54,401 nucleotides of DNA from Flammeovirgaceae bacterium UBA2371 (lineage in GTDB: Bacteria > Bacteroidota > Bacteroidia > Cytophagales > Cyclobacteriaceae): NCBI GenBank assembly GCA_002345965.1, contig DDTF01000026.1:1-54401 (forward strand). Reading direction: 5' to 3'. Below the pieces are notes generated by a model. The model was not told where the DNA came from, did no database searches, and worked only from the letters and a program-made list of their open reading frames with translations. This document shows positions 46,497 to 54,401 of this stretch, piece after piece (position 1 is the stretch's first letter; every line of letters starts with the position of its first letter). The translations under genes were made by a program, and so were the position numbers.

Positions 46497-46985
46497 ATGA
46501 TTGTTATAGTTTTTGGTTTACCCGGATCCGGAAAGAGTTTTTTTGCTTCAAGGCTGGCTTCATTCATCAATGGCGACTATGTCAATAGTGATCAAATACG
46601 TCTGAAGATGTTTAAAGAAAGGAAATACACGGAAGAAGAGAAGGAAATGGTATACCATACCATGCTGGATATGGCCAAAGATGCCCACCTGAAAAAGACC
46701 AATCTTGTGATTGATGCTACTTTTTACAAGCAGGCTTTGCGCCAACTGTATCAAGAAGCAATAGACAAGGACCTGTACTTCATCGAAGTGATCGCCCGAA
46801 AAAATGTAATAAAAAAAAGATTATCTCTTCCGAGAACATTTAGTGAGGCAGACTTCAAGGTGTATAAGAAAATAAAAAAGGAATGGGAGCCCATGGAGGA
46901 GAAACATCTTGTATTGGAATCCACGAATGAAAACATCGGGGAAATGCTTGACAGGGCTGCATTGCATCTACCCTTCAAGCCATGA
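46497..46985 (+). CDS. AAA-type P-loop kinase
   Basis: The product is 162 residues with P-loop FGLPGSGKSFF (about 6-16). The sequence after it (DYVNSDQIRLKMFKERKYTE) matches small ATP-dependent kinases. Its stop overlaps the next gene by 4 nt (ATGA). In many bacteria this domain is fused to an aminoglycoside-phosphotransferase-like domain. Here the two are separate but coupled genes. Confidence 0.75.
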   Translation: MIVIVFGLPGSGKSFFASRLASFINGDYVNSDQIRLKMFKERKYTEEEKEMVYHTMLDMAKDAHLKKTNLVIDATFYKQALRQLYQEAIDKDLYFIEVIARKNVIKKRLSLPRTFSEADFKVYKKIKKEWEPMEEKHLVLESTNENIGEMLDRAALHLPFKP

Positions 46986-47989
46986 CAAATGATGAAATCC
47001 ATCTACTCATTGGCGACAAGGCGTTTCCTGCCTGCGGGTCGCCACCCCGGTTGAATGAAACTCACATTTCGTGGGTGATACTGTGCGATAAATATGTTTA
47101 CAAAATCAAGAAGCCGATTCACTATTCCTTTTTGGATTTTTCCAGTGTTGATAAGCGGTTGTTTTATTGCAGGGAGGAGATCAGGTTAAACTGGCGTTTG
47201 ACATTCAACGTATACATCGACCTCCTGGAGATAAAAAAAACCGCCAACCGCATTGTGGTTGGCGGGACAGAGGGCGAGGTCATAGACTACGCAATAAGGA
47301 TGAGAAGATTGGAGAGCGCCAGGCAGATGGACCTACTGCTTCAAAACGATTTGGTAAGCGAAGCGGCCCTTCGGGACCTGGCCATAAAAATTGCTTCCTT
47401 TCATCAAAAAGCTGCTGTGGTCAGGAAGAAAGATGTGATGGAAATTTCCAACCTATTCAACGACCTGACTGAAGAAGCGGACTATCTCAATCTTCATCTG
47501 GGCAAATGGGCGGGCAATACTGTGAGCGAGGCAATTTTGCATTCCAATCAATTTCTAAGCAAGAATAAAAAGTTTCTTCAATCCAGGCTTAAAGAAGGAT
47601 ATTATCGAGATGTTCATGGCGACCTGCATTCAAAGAATGTATTTCTTCTCACTGAGCCTGTCATCTTTGATTGCCTGGAGTTTAATGCCGATTATCGTCA
47701 AATCGACCTTCTCAACGAAATTGCGTTTCTGTGCATGGACCTGGATTCCTTTGGAAGGAAAGACTTGTCTGCGCTGTTTCTTACCCACTATGCTGAATTC
47801 CTGTCGCTGTCATTGAGCCAACAAGAAATGCAGTTATTCACCTACTACAAGGCCTATCGCGCCAATGTACGGGCAAAAGTGAACAGCCTGCGTGCACGCA
47901 GTGCGGCAACAAAAGCCGACAGCACGACCGCATTGAAAGAAGCTGAAAAATACCTTCATCTTATGAGTCACTACTTCAGTAGTTTATAA
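46982..47989 (+). CDS. Aminoglycoside-phosphotransferase-like kinase
   Basis: The product is 335 residues. The APH-type catalytic loop YRDVHGDLHSKNVFLL (Asp near 213) and the metal-binding VIFDCLEFNADYR are intact, so it should be an active small-molecule or protein kinase. It is coupled to the AAA kinase gene by overlap. Substrate is unknown. It is not evidence of drug resistance by itself. Confidence 0.75.
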   Translation: MTNDEIHLLIGDKAFPACGSPPRLNETHISWVILCDKYVYKIKKPIHYSFLDFSSVDKRLFYCREEIRLNWRLTFNVYIDLLEIKKTANRIVVGGTEGEVIDYAIRMRRLESARQMDLLLQNDLVSEAALRDLAIKIASFHQKAAVVRKKDVMEISNLFNDLTEEADYLNLHLGKWAGNTVSEAILHSNQFLSKNKKFLQSRLKEGYYRDVHGDLHSKNVFLLTEPVIFDCLEFNADYRQIDLLNEIAFLCMDLDSFGRKDLSALFLTHYAEFLSLSLSQQEMQLFTYYKAYRANVRAKVNSLRARSAATKADSTTALKEAEKYLHLMSHYFSSL

Positions 47990-48080
47990 GTGTTGTCAGG
48001 CCAAGTCTGACTGTACAAAAATTTTATCGCGACATGACAGGAAGAATGCGTACCTTGTGGACACTGCGACAGCAGTATTC

Positions 48081-48593
48081 ATGAAATTATCACTAACCCT
48101 TGTTGCGCTCTTCGTTGCCAGTTTAGCCATTGGACAAACCAATTCAGACCTTTATCAGGCCACCAACACCGATATCTACTCCAGGGCATCCGGAGCTGGC
48201 CTAAGGACTGACATTAAAGAACAGACTTATTCGATCACCATTACGGTAACCGACATACGCAACACCGAAGGCGTTATCCGATTTAAGTTTTATGATGACA
48301 CCACCCCTTTCCCTCACGATTTTGGTTTTTTGAGGGTAGTGATTCCCAAAACAGAATTAACAGGTGATTCCTTGATTGTCACTTATTCCGGGTTTACTTC
48401 CAAAAACATGGCGATTGCCCTGTTGGATGATGAGAATGACGACTGGAAACTTGATATGGGTTGGTTTTTACCCAAAGAAGGCCATGCCTTCTCCGATTAT
48501 TATCACACCGCCTTGCGCAAACCTGTTTACAAAGATTTTAGGTTTTTACTGACTGGTGACAAGAAGGTGGTGATGAAAATGAAATACTATTAA
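48081..48593 (+). CDS. Secreted DUF2141-family protein
   Basis: I choose the ATG at 48081 (MKLSLTLVALFVASLAIG), which begins a signal peptide; an upstream GTG frame adds 8 residues. The mature part has the beta-sandwich pattern of DUF2141 (VTDIRNTEGVIRFKFYDD, IALLDDENDDWKLDMGWFLP, EGHAFSD). The product is 170 residues. Function unknown. Confidence 0.7.
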   Translation: MKLSLTLVALFVASLAIGQTNSDLYQATNTDIYSRASGAGLRTDIKEQTYSITITVTDIRNTEGVIRFKFYDDTTPFPHDFGFLRVVIPKTELTGDSLIVTYSGFTSKNMAIALLDDENDDWKLDMGWFLPKEGHAFSDYYHTALRKPVYKDFRFLLTGDKKVVMKMKYY

Positions 48594-48603
48594 TAGAAAA
48601 GAG

Positions 48604-48789
48604 ATGAATATTTTAAGAAGTTGGCGAGAGCAGAAGGCAATGCTGAGACAGCGGTTTGCCCATTTGACGGAAGAGGATTTTGAGTTTAAAAATGGCGAAA
48701 AAGAGACCATGCTTAACAAGCTAAGCGCCAAACTCAACAAGACGAGGTTGGAATTGGATTTACTTTTTGCGGAGCTGCAGCAATACTGA
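48604..48789 (+). CDS. CsbD-like small stress protein
   Basis: The product is 61 residues. It has W-x-E-x-K, LRQRFAHLTEEDFEFKNGEK and LSAKLNKTRLEL, the pattern of short CsbD-like proteins in Bacteroidetes. It follows the DUF2141 gene by 10 nt. Role in stress is inferred from the family. Confidence 0.6.
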   Translation: MNILRSWREQKAMLRQRFAHLTEEDFEFKNGEKETMLNKLSAKLNKTRLELDLLFAELQQY

Positions 48790-48962
48790 TTGCTAGTGGT
48801 TGTGTTGTAGTTACTTCTGAGTTGGTAAGGTTTCATTCCTGTTCATTGGTGTTTTGTTTGAACCCTCTATCGGGAAAAGAAAAGGGAATAAGCTGCCCGC
48901 TTATCCCCTTGCCCCACATCCCCAGGCTGTTTAAGGAAAAGACAACGCTCAGATCCAGGCAT

Positions 48963-48991
48963 AAAAAAAGCCCCACATTGCTGTGAGGCTT
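48963..48991 (-). terminator. Rho-independent terminator after the cold-shock gene
   Basis: On the minus strand AAGCCTCACA/TGTGGGGCTT with loop GCAA is followed by a TTTTTTT run. It lies 20 nt past the stop of the cold-shock gene. Confidence 0.85.
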
Positions 48992-49010
48992 CCATTCAAA
49001 GTATCAGATC

Positions 49011-49205
49011 TTAGCTAACTAATTCTACGTTAACTGCGTTCATTCCTTTTTTTCCACGTTCAACGTCAAATTTTACTTTGTCATTTTCTCTGATTTCGTC
49101 AATCAGACCTGACTCATGTACAAAGATGTCTTCGCTAGAATCCGTTGGTTTAATGAATCCGAATCCTTTTGTGTTGTTGAAAAATTTTACTGTTCCTTCT
49201 TGCAT
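49011..49205 (-). CDS. cspA: Cold-shock domain protein
   Basis: The product is 64 residues, a single CSD: GTVKFFNNTKGFGFIKPTDS with RNP1 (KGFGFI) and RNP2 (DIFVHES). It binds single-stranded RNA/DNA as an RNA chaperone. The gene follows the DEAD-box helicase gene after 33 nt on the same strand, a common pairing in Bacteroidetes, so both probably act on RNA structure. A terminator follows. Confidence 0.93.
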   Translation of the reverse strand: MQEGTVKFFNNTKGFGFIKPTDSSEDIFVHESGLIDEIRENDKVKFDVERGKKGMNAVNVELVS

Positions 49206-49238
49206 TTTGATTGTTATTTATTGGTTATTGTTTTTTGT

Positions 49239-50435
49239 CTAATTAAGAAAAGTGAAGGCTTTGCCTCCTTTACCTGCGCGGCCCGTTCTGCCGATGCGGT
49301 GAATGTAGCTGTCGAAATCGCGGGGTGGCTGGAAGTTGATCACGTGAGTTACCTCAGAAATATCCAGTCCACGAGCTGCTACATCTGTAGCGATCAGTGC
49401 CTGGATTTTGCCCGATTTAAAATCGTTCAAAGCCTTCAGGCGGTAGTTCTGGGATTTGTTTCCGTGGATCTCATCCACCTTAATGCCTGCATGCGCTAGA
49501 TTTTTGCGCACCTGGCTTACTCCCCTTTTGGTTTCAGCAAACACGATTACTTTATGGAAAGTCTGATCGCGAAACATGTTGACCAAAATGTCCAACTTCT
49601 TCTCTCCCGCTTTTACTGTGATGACCTCCTGATCGATGTGATCACCGGTAACATTACCTGAGGAAACCCTTACATCCACCTGATTGTGAAGCAGCGATTG
49701 AATTAATTTTTTCTGATTATTTTCTTCTGTTGCAGAGAACAGCACGGTTTGTTTTCTGTTGGTCATCCCTGCCAGCATCGTTTTGATGTCTTTCAGGAAG
49801 CCCATGTCCAGCAAACGATCGAACTCATCCAGAATCAACGTTTTGAAATCGCGGAAGTGCAATGCATTCTGGCGTGCCAGGTCAATTAATCTTCCCGGTG
49901 TACCGATGATGATATGACTCGGTCTTTTCAACCGGGTGATGTCTCTTCCCACGCTGGTGCCTCCGATGAAGCAGGCGCTGGACAGGTTTAATCCTTTGAC
50001 TATGCTTTTAAACTCTTCTTCTACCTGCACGGCCAGTTCACGGGTGGGCACTACCACCAACGTTTGGAAAGCAGGGGCTTTGCCCAGCAGGTTGTGCACG
50101 ATGGGCACCAAAAATGCTGCGGTTTTTCCTGTTCCGGTTTGGGCGATGCCCATTACGTCTTTGCCTTCCAACACTGGTTGGATGGCGCGTTCCTGAATTT
50201 CAGTGAGGTAAATGTATCCTTTGCTCAGCAAGTTGGCCTTGATGCGTGCATCTACGTTCAGGTCCTCTATTTTAATGGAGGGCTGAAAGGTTACTTCTGC
50301 TAAGGGGGTTGCTTTTTTTACAAATAAGCGCGGATCGATGGTGCTTACTGCTGGTCCTTTACGCTTATTGGATTGATTTCTTTGATTCGGGCGTGAGTTG
50401 GTCCTTGGTCTTCGTTTTTGTCTTAAACTATTCAT
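49239..50435 (-). CDS. DEAD-box RNA helicase
   Basis: The product is 398 residues with a basic N-terminus. Motifs: Q motif, AQTGTGKTAAF (I), PTRELAVQ (Ia), TPGRL (Ib), LILDEFDRLLDMGF (II, DEFD instead of DEAD), SATEE (III), VFAETKRG, ATDVAARGLD (V) and HRIGRTGRAGKGG (VI). It unwinds short RNA duplexes in ribosome assembly or cold adaptation. It likely shares a transcript with the cold-shock gene. Confidence 0.92.
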   Translation of the reverse strand: MNSLRQKRRPRTNSRPNQRNQSNKRKGPAVSTIDPRLFVKKATPLAEVTFQPSIKIEDLNVDARIKANLLSKGYIYLTEIQERAIQPVLEGKDVMGIAQTGTGKTAAFLVPIVHNLLGKAPAFQTLVVVPTRELAVQVEEEFKSIVKGLNLSSACFIGGTSVGRDITRLKRPSHIIIGTPGRLIDLARQNALHFRDFKTLILDEFDRLLDMGFLKDIKTMLAGMTNRKQTVLFSATEENNQKKLIQSLLHNQVDVRVSSGNVTGDHIDQEVITVKAGEKKLDILVNMFRDQTFHKVIVFAETKRGVSQVRKNLAHAGIKVDEIHGNKSQNYRLKALNDFKSGKIQALIATDVAARGLDISEVTHVINFQPPRDFDSYIHRIGRTGRAGKGGKAFTFLN

Positions 50436-50759
50436 TTTGTTTGTTAAAATACCATGCCATTTTAGTGCATAGGTTTATTCAACGCTACACAACAATGTGT
50501 TGGACAAACTTTGTCCTGGCAAAACATGATCTTCAGCAAACAAAAATTGGAGTAGAAATAACTTTCCTTGACGGATAATTTGACTAAACAGAATGATTTC
50601 TGCTAAAAACTTACGCAAATGTACAACCAATAATCCTAATTGCCTAATTCATCCCCAAATCAGTACTCCTGCATCGGCTGCCAAAAGTAATTCTATCCTA
50701 ATATCTGAATCCTAAGGGCACTTGTGCTACCTTGGCCTTTCAAAATTATAGTTTACCCT
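50436..50759. promoter_or_regulatory. Divergent region between the DEAD-box and floA genes
   Basis: There are 324 bp without a gene. On the minus strand TACATTTG (50616-50623) matches the -7 consensus and would give the helicase-csp mRNA a 5' leader of about 170 nt. Inside that leader is a palindrome GGACAAACTTTGTCC (50502-50516). No clear -33 element is seen, and no promoter for floA. Confidence 0.45.
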
Positions 50760-51659
50760 ATGGCTGAATACATGGTTCTTGTTTGGATTGGTGCCATTGC
50801 TATTGGCTTCTGGTTATTCCTTTACGTGTTACCCCTTAATCTATGGATTACCGCTTTGTTTTCCGGGGTACATGTCAACCTTTTGAACCTTGTGTTTATG
50901 CGGGTGCGCAAAGTACCCCCCGGGCTGATTGTGAAGTCGTTGATTCTGGCTACGAAAGCGGGCATCAAAGGCATTACTGCCAGTCAGCTGGAGACGCACT
51001 ACCTGGCCAAGGGCAACCTTACCAATGTAATTAAGGCCCTGGTAGTGGCCGACAAAGCCAACCTGAAATTGGATTATCAGCAGGCTACCGCCATTGACCT
51101 GGCTGGAAGGGATGTGTTGCGTGCGGTGCAATTGTCGGTATCTCCCTATATGATTATTGTTCCATCCATTACCGGCATTTCCATCGAAGGCATACAGTTG
51201 ATCACCGAAGCAAGGGTGACGGTGCGCGCCAACATTCAGCAACTGGTAGGTGGTGCCGGAGAAGAAACCATCAAAGCGAGGGTAGGCCAAGGTATTATCA
51301 GCACCATTGGCCAATCCGGTTATATGCAAGTGCTTGAAAATCCTGATCGGATATCCAAATCTGTACTTGACAACGGACTTGATGCAGGTACCGCCTTCAC
51401 TATATTGTCCATCGACATTGCAGACATCAATATAGGGCGAAACATTGGCGCGATTCTTCAAATGGATCAGGCCAATGCAGACCTTAACGTAGCCAAAGCC
51501 AAAGCGGAAGAACGCAGGGCGATGGCTGTTGCCACCGAGCAGGAGATGATAGCACGGGTACAGGAGGCAAAAGCCAACGTGATCATAGAAGAAGCAAAAA
51601 TCCCCATGGCACTTGCGGGCGCCTTCCGGTCGGGAAGACTTATGGGCAACAGGAAGTAA
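50760..51659 (+). CDS. floA: Flotillin-like membrane-raft protein FloA
   Basis: The product is 299 residues, starting MAEYMVLVWIGAIAIGFW at 50760. A non-ATG start at 50724 would add 12 residues. Two hydrophobic helices anchor the N-terminus, then the SPFH-like region (IKALVVADKANLKLDYQQAT) and the Glu/Ala-rich coiled coil (AKAKAEERRAMAVATEQEMI). FloA organises membrane microdomains. The gene heads a group with batB and batC. Confidence 0.88.
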   Translation: MAEYMVLVWIGAIAIGFWLFLYVLPLNLWITALFSGVHVNLLNLVFMRVRKVPPGLIVKSLILATKAGIKGITASQLETHYLAKGNLTNVIKALVVADKANLKLDYQQATAIDLAGRDVLRAVQLSVSPYMIIVPSITGISIEGIQLITEARVTVRANIQQLVGGAGEETIKARVGQGIISTIGQSGYMQVLENPDRISKSVLDNGLDAGTAFTILSIDIADINIGRNIGAILQMDQANADLNVAKAKAEERRAMAVATEQEMIARVQEAKANVIIEEAKIPMALAGAFRSGRLMGNRK

Positions 51660-51755
51660 TTCTATAATTATGGTAATGGGGAGGGGTTGACCAGCCGCAC
51701 AACTTCGTATTTACATTCACAACCTATTTCCCTATAATTGCGTCAAAAGGAATAA

Positions 51756-52724
51756 ATGACCTGGTTTCGTGCATTTGGATTATTTGAGGCGGTAGTAGTT
51801 TTCCTTTTCCTGGGATTTTACATTCTCTACATCGTAAAGGTAGTGCGCATAGCCAAAACGCTGAATACTCCTTATGGCAATGTGTTCTATAAAGTTTTCC
51901 TTCGCACCCTTGTGTTTGCGTTACTGATTATTGCCTTTATGGGTCCTTCCTTTGGCGATTCCAGAAAAGAAGTCAAATCCGTAGGCAAGGACATCATGAT
52001 ATGTGTGGATTTGTCCAAATCCATGGATGCCTTTGACATCCAACCCACGCGCCTCGAAAAGATCAAGTTTGAGATGAAACGCCTGGTGGAAGCCTTTAAT
52101 TCAGATCGCATTGGCATCATCATTTTCTCTTCCGAAGCTTTCATGCAGAGTCCGTTGACCTATGATCAAAATGCCCTGAATTTATTTATTGAAACCATGA
52201 ATACCGGGTTGGTACCTTCTTCCGGAACCGACTTCGGCCCGCCTCTCCGGATGGCGCTTACCAAACTGACCGATCAGGAAGGTCCCAGTTCTCAGCAAAA
52301 GTCCAAAGTGATTGTATTGATCAGCGATGGAGAGGACTTTGGTGAGGAGACCGATGAAAGCATTAAAGAGGTTCAGGACAATGACATTAAGTTGTTTACA
52401 TTGGGTGTAGGCACCCAAAAAGGCAGTCAGCTTTATGCAGGCAATGGTTTCAAAACAGATCGCCAGGGCAATACGGTGGTTACCAAACTGGATTCCAGGT
52501 CGTTGCAGTCCCTTGCCAACCGTACCGGAGGCGAATATTTTGAGATCAATGAAACTAAAAATGACGTATCGCGATTAATCAATACGATAAGCCGGATAGA
52601 GGGCGAATTGCGGGATACCCGATTTGTGGACGTGAGCGCCAATCGCTATTATTATTTTCTGTTGATCGCCCTATCTTTGCTTGTCCTTGATGTGCTTGTA
52701 AATGTAAGAACTGTGAAAATATGA
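51756..52724 (+). CDS. batB: BatB-like von Willebrand factor A protein
   Basis: The product is 322 residues. There are N-terminal transmembrane segments (about 8-28, 48-66) and a C-terminal one (about 300-318). The VWA domain has the MIDAS sequence DLSKS (DxSxS) near residue 87, with SSGTDFGP downstream. This is the Bat (aerotolerance) family of membrane proteins. It overlaps batC by 4 nt. Confidence 0.82.
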   Translation: MTWFRAFGLFEAVVVFLFLGFYILYIVKVVRIAKTLNTPYGNVFYKVFLRTLVFALLIIAFMGPSFGDSRKEVKSVGKDIMICVDLSKSMDAFDIQPTRLEKIKFEMKRLVEAFNSDRIGIIIFSSEAFMQSPLTYDQNALNLFIETMNTGLVPSSGTDFGPPLRMALTKLTDQEGPSSQQKSKVIVLISDGEDFGEETDESIKEVQDNDIKLFTLGVGTQKGSQLYAGNGFKTDRQGNTVVTKLDSRSLQSLANRTGGEYFEINETKNDVSRLINTISRIEGELRDTRFVDVSANRYYYFLLIALSLLVLDVLVNVRTVKI

Positions 52725-53557
52725 AGTGGTTATTAGGCTTTTTGGTTGCGGTGCTCTTTCTGTCGGATATTGACAGGATTGCGCTCATCAATACCCTTAA
52801 GTCGGAAGGGAAGAAAGCTTATCAATCCGGTGACTACAAAACCGCCATCCAAAAGTATCAGTATCTGGTGGATTCCCTTCAGGTAAAGGAAGATGAGGTG
52901 GTGATGAATCTGGCCAACGCCCTTTTTCACGAACGGGATACTGCCAATGCCACACAACGTTACCAATCGCTTATTGAAAGCAAGTCGCCCAAGATAAAAT
53001 CCCTATCCAGTCTTCAGCTGGGTGTGCTGGCCGATCAGGCCAAGAAATACGAAGAGGCCTTGTCGCACTTCAAACAGGCTCTGCGTGCAGATCCTACCAA
53101 TGAAGAAGCCCGTTACAACTACGAGCTGGTGAAGAAGAAACTGGAAGAGCAGAAGAAACAAGAGGAAAAGAACAAGGACCAGGAGAAGAAAGACGACCAG
53201 CAAAAAGACAAAGATCAGGACAAGAAAGATCAAGACAAGAAAGATCAGGAAAAGAAAGATCAGGAGAAGAAGGATCAGGAAAAGAAAGACCAGCAGGATC
53301 AGGAGAATAAGGAAAAAGAAGAGCAGGATAAAAAAGACAAAGACAAAAACGAGCAGCAAAAAGAGCAGGAAGAACAGGATCAGAAAGACAAAAAGGACAT
53401 CCCTCCTTCAGTATCAGAAAAGCTGAAAGAAATGGAGATGAGTGAAGAGAAGGCAAAGATGATTCTGGAGGCCATGAAGAATCAGGAAATCCAATACCTG
53501 CAACAAAACAAACGCAAAGCCACCAAGCCGAAGGATAAGGGCAAGCCGGATTGGTAA
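52721..53557 (+). CDS. batC: BatC-like TPR protein with Lys/Glu/Asp-rich tail
   Basis: The product is 278 residues: signal/anchor segment, two to three TPR units (about 28-140, YEEALSHFKQALRADPTNEE), then a very charged repeat-like region (about 143-225) of K, D, E and Q units such as KDQEKK, and a C-terminal helix. BatC acts with BatB in stress tolerance. The low-complexity part may vary in length between strains. Confidence 0.78.
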   Translation: MKWLLGFLVAVLFLSDIDRIALINTLKSEGKKAYQSGDYKTAIQKYQYLVDSLQVKEDEVVMNLANALFHERDTANATQRYQSLIESKSPKIKSLSSLQLGVLADQAKKYEEALSHFKQALRADPTNEEARYNYELVKKKLEEQKKQEEKNKDQEKKDDQQKDKDQDKKDQDKKDQEKKDQEKKDQEKKDQQDQENKEKEEQDKKDKDKNEQQKEQEEQDQKDKKDIPPSVSEKLKEMEMSEEKAKMILEAMKNQEIQYLQQNKRKATKPKDKGKPDW

Positions 53558-53600
53558 TTAAAATTTCAAGTTTCAAGTTTTAAATTTCATATTTCAACAT

Positions 53601-53960
53601 ATGGCAACTATTCAAAACTTTGAAGACTTACAGGTGAGGAAATTGGCGAGAGAATTTGCGAATGATATCTACAAAATATCAAGCGTAGCGTCATTCTCTC
53701 TTGACTATAAATAAGGGATCAAATGAACAGATCTTCTGGATCCATCATGGATAATATTGCGGAGGGATTTGAAAGAGATGGGAATAAAGAATTTGTTCAA
53801 TTCCTCTCCATTGCAAAAGGATCTGCCGGAGAAATACGTTCTCCATTGTATCGCGCTTTGGACAGGAAGCATTTGGATACAGAAGAGTTTGATAAAGCAA
53901 CCACAATTAGAACCCTATGAGGGATATGGATTGAATGAAATTTGAAATTTAAAATAGACT
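53601..53960 (+). pseudogene. Decayed four-helix-bundle (23S rRNA intervening-sequence type) gene
   Basis: The 5' frame ATG 53601 gives MATIQNFEDLQVRKLAREFA and ends at TAA 53712-53714 in DYK-stop. The family sequence then continues in another frame: MNRSSGSIMDNIAEGFERDG, then NKEFVQFLSIAKGSAGEIRS. This fits a 1-nt deletion near 53710 (an expected GLR codon region). The C-terminal half also ends early (TTIRTL-stop). The full family protein has about 120 residues. Confidence 0.8.
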
Positions 53961-54401
53961 ATGAAAGAAGTATACATCGTATCTGCAGTAAGAACACCCA
54001 TTGGAAGTTTTGGTGGAAGTCTGGCCAGTTTAACGGCCATTCAATTGGGGGCCACAGCCGTAAAGGGAGCATTGGCCCGGATTCAACTGGACGCCAAAAT
54101 GATTCAGGAAGTATTTATGGGCAATGTGGTGTCCGCTGGTCTGGGACAAGCACCGGCCACACAGGTGGCAGCAGCAGCAGGACTGGGATTTGAGATACCC
54201 TGCACGCAAGTGAACAAAGTATGTGCTTCCGGGATGAAAGCCATTATGCTGGGTGCACAGTCCATTATGCTGGGTCACAATGATGTAGTCGTTGCCGGTG
54301 GGATGGAGAGCATGAGCAACGTACCTTTCTATCTGCCCAAGGCACGCTTCGGATATAAATTTGGCAATGGAGAGTTGGTAGATGGTTTGTCCTTTGACGG
54401 G
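53961..54401 (+). CDS. Acetyl-CoA C-acetyltransferase (thiolase), N-terminal part
   Basis: The gene is cut by the window end. Starting ATG 53961, MKEVYIVSAVRTPIGSFGGS, it has the thiolase active-site Cys in VNKVCASGMKA (about residue 88) and the GGMESMSN motif that follows. It condenses or cleaves acyl-CoA. It is the last feature of the backbone here. Confidence 0.93.
   Translation, partial: MKEVYIVSAVRTPIGSFGGSLASLTAIQLGATAVKGALARIQLDAKMIQEVFMGNVVSAGLGQAPATQVAAAAGLGFEIPCTQVNKVCASGMKAIMLGAQSIMLGHNDVVVAGGMESMSNVPFYLPKARFGYKFGNGELVDGLSFDG

Noticed and set aside
50841..51461. 206-residue minus-strand frame over floA
   Set aside because: It is fully antisense to FloA and has no start context or family pattern.
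53094..53576. 160-residue minus-strand frame over batC
   Set aside because: It arises from the low-complexity Lys/Asp/Glu codons of batC and has no independent support.

Overview
The window looks like a chromosomal segment of a member of the Bacteroidota, most likely a cytophagalean. Evidence for this is a SusC/SusD pair with an ECF-sigma/FecR regulator, a RteC homologue, Bacteroidetes-type mobilization genes, BatB/BatC, FloA, and promoters of the Bacteroidota type (-7 box TAnnTTTG). About the first 42.3 kb reads as accessory DNA, probably a mobilizable genomic island or nested islands. Its right end lies next to a tRNA-Pro/tRNA-Arg/tRNA-Ser cluster. The last 12 kb is ordinary chromosomal backbone.

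Region 1 (1-5682) is the most striking part. Divergent from the edge of an XRE-type regulator is a tight six-gene operon. It encodes a double beta-grasp, ISG15-like ubiquitin-like protein ending in a native C-terminal glycine, an E2-like conjugating enzyme, a JAB/JAMM metalloprotease (deubiquitinase-like), a ThiF/E1-like activating enzyme, a eukaryotic-like Ser/Thr protein kinase and a TPR-repeat protein. The first four form a Bil/Bub-type bacterial ubiquitin-conjugation anti-phage system. The kinase and TPR protein appear to be an additional module. The promoter has a repeat array suited to repressor control, and the first start codon is almost at the predicted transcription start.

Region 2 (5679-17483) is a mobilization module on the minus strand: an excisionase-like HTH protein, a small protein, MobC, relaxase, VirD4/TraG-like coupling protein, RteC, and a 1649-residue methylase/helicase fusion typical of Bacteroidetes conjugative elements. 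No type IV secretion (tra) genes are present, so the element is mobilizable rather than self-transmissible on this evidence. A plus-strand gene for an unknown two-TM protein interrupts the module.

Region 3 (17737-28309) has a Crp/Fnr-like regulator, a MauE-like redox membrane protein, an anchored unknown protein and a secreted four-cysteine peptide. These converge with an ECF sigma-FecR-SusC-SusD-TlpA-like operon. It looks like a nutrient or peptide handling locus with a thiol-redox theme.

Region 4 (28722-35918) is a second defence-like patch. It holds an XRE regulator, a DUF6934-like protein with a 54-residue neighbour, a broken nucleotidyltransferase, an AbiEi/AbiEii type IV toxin-antitoxin pair with a two-copy 44-nt upstream repeat, and an SF1 (Upf1/DNA2-like) helicase followed by a PUA-like small protein.

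Region 5 (36180-42.3 kb) has a RteC-like protein, an orphan ECF sigma factor with a FecR that lacks its sensor domain, hypothetical genes, a large inverted repeat, and a large serine recombinase. The recombinase reading frame runs on, antisense, through the host tRNA terminator and tRNA genes, which marks an attachment site.

Region 6 (42350-54401) contains the three tRNAs, a MacB/FtsX-like permease, a transglutaminase-like protein, an AAA kinase/phosphotransferase pair, a DUF2141 protein, a CsbD-like protein, a cold-shock protein with a DEAD-box helicase, FloA, BatB, BatC, a decayed four-helix-bundle gene, and the start of a thiolase gene that runs off the window.
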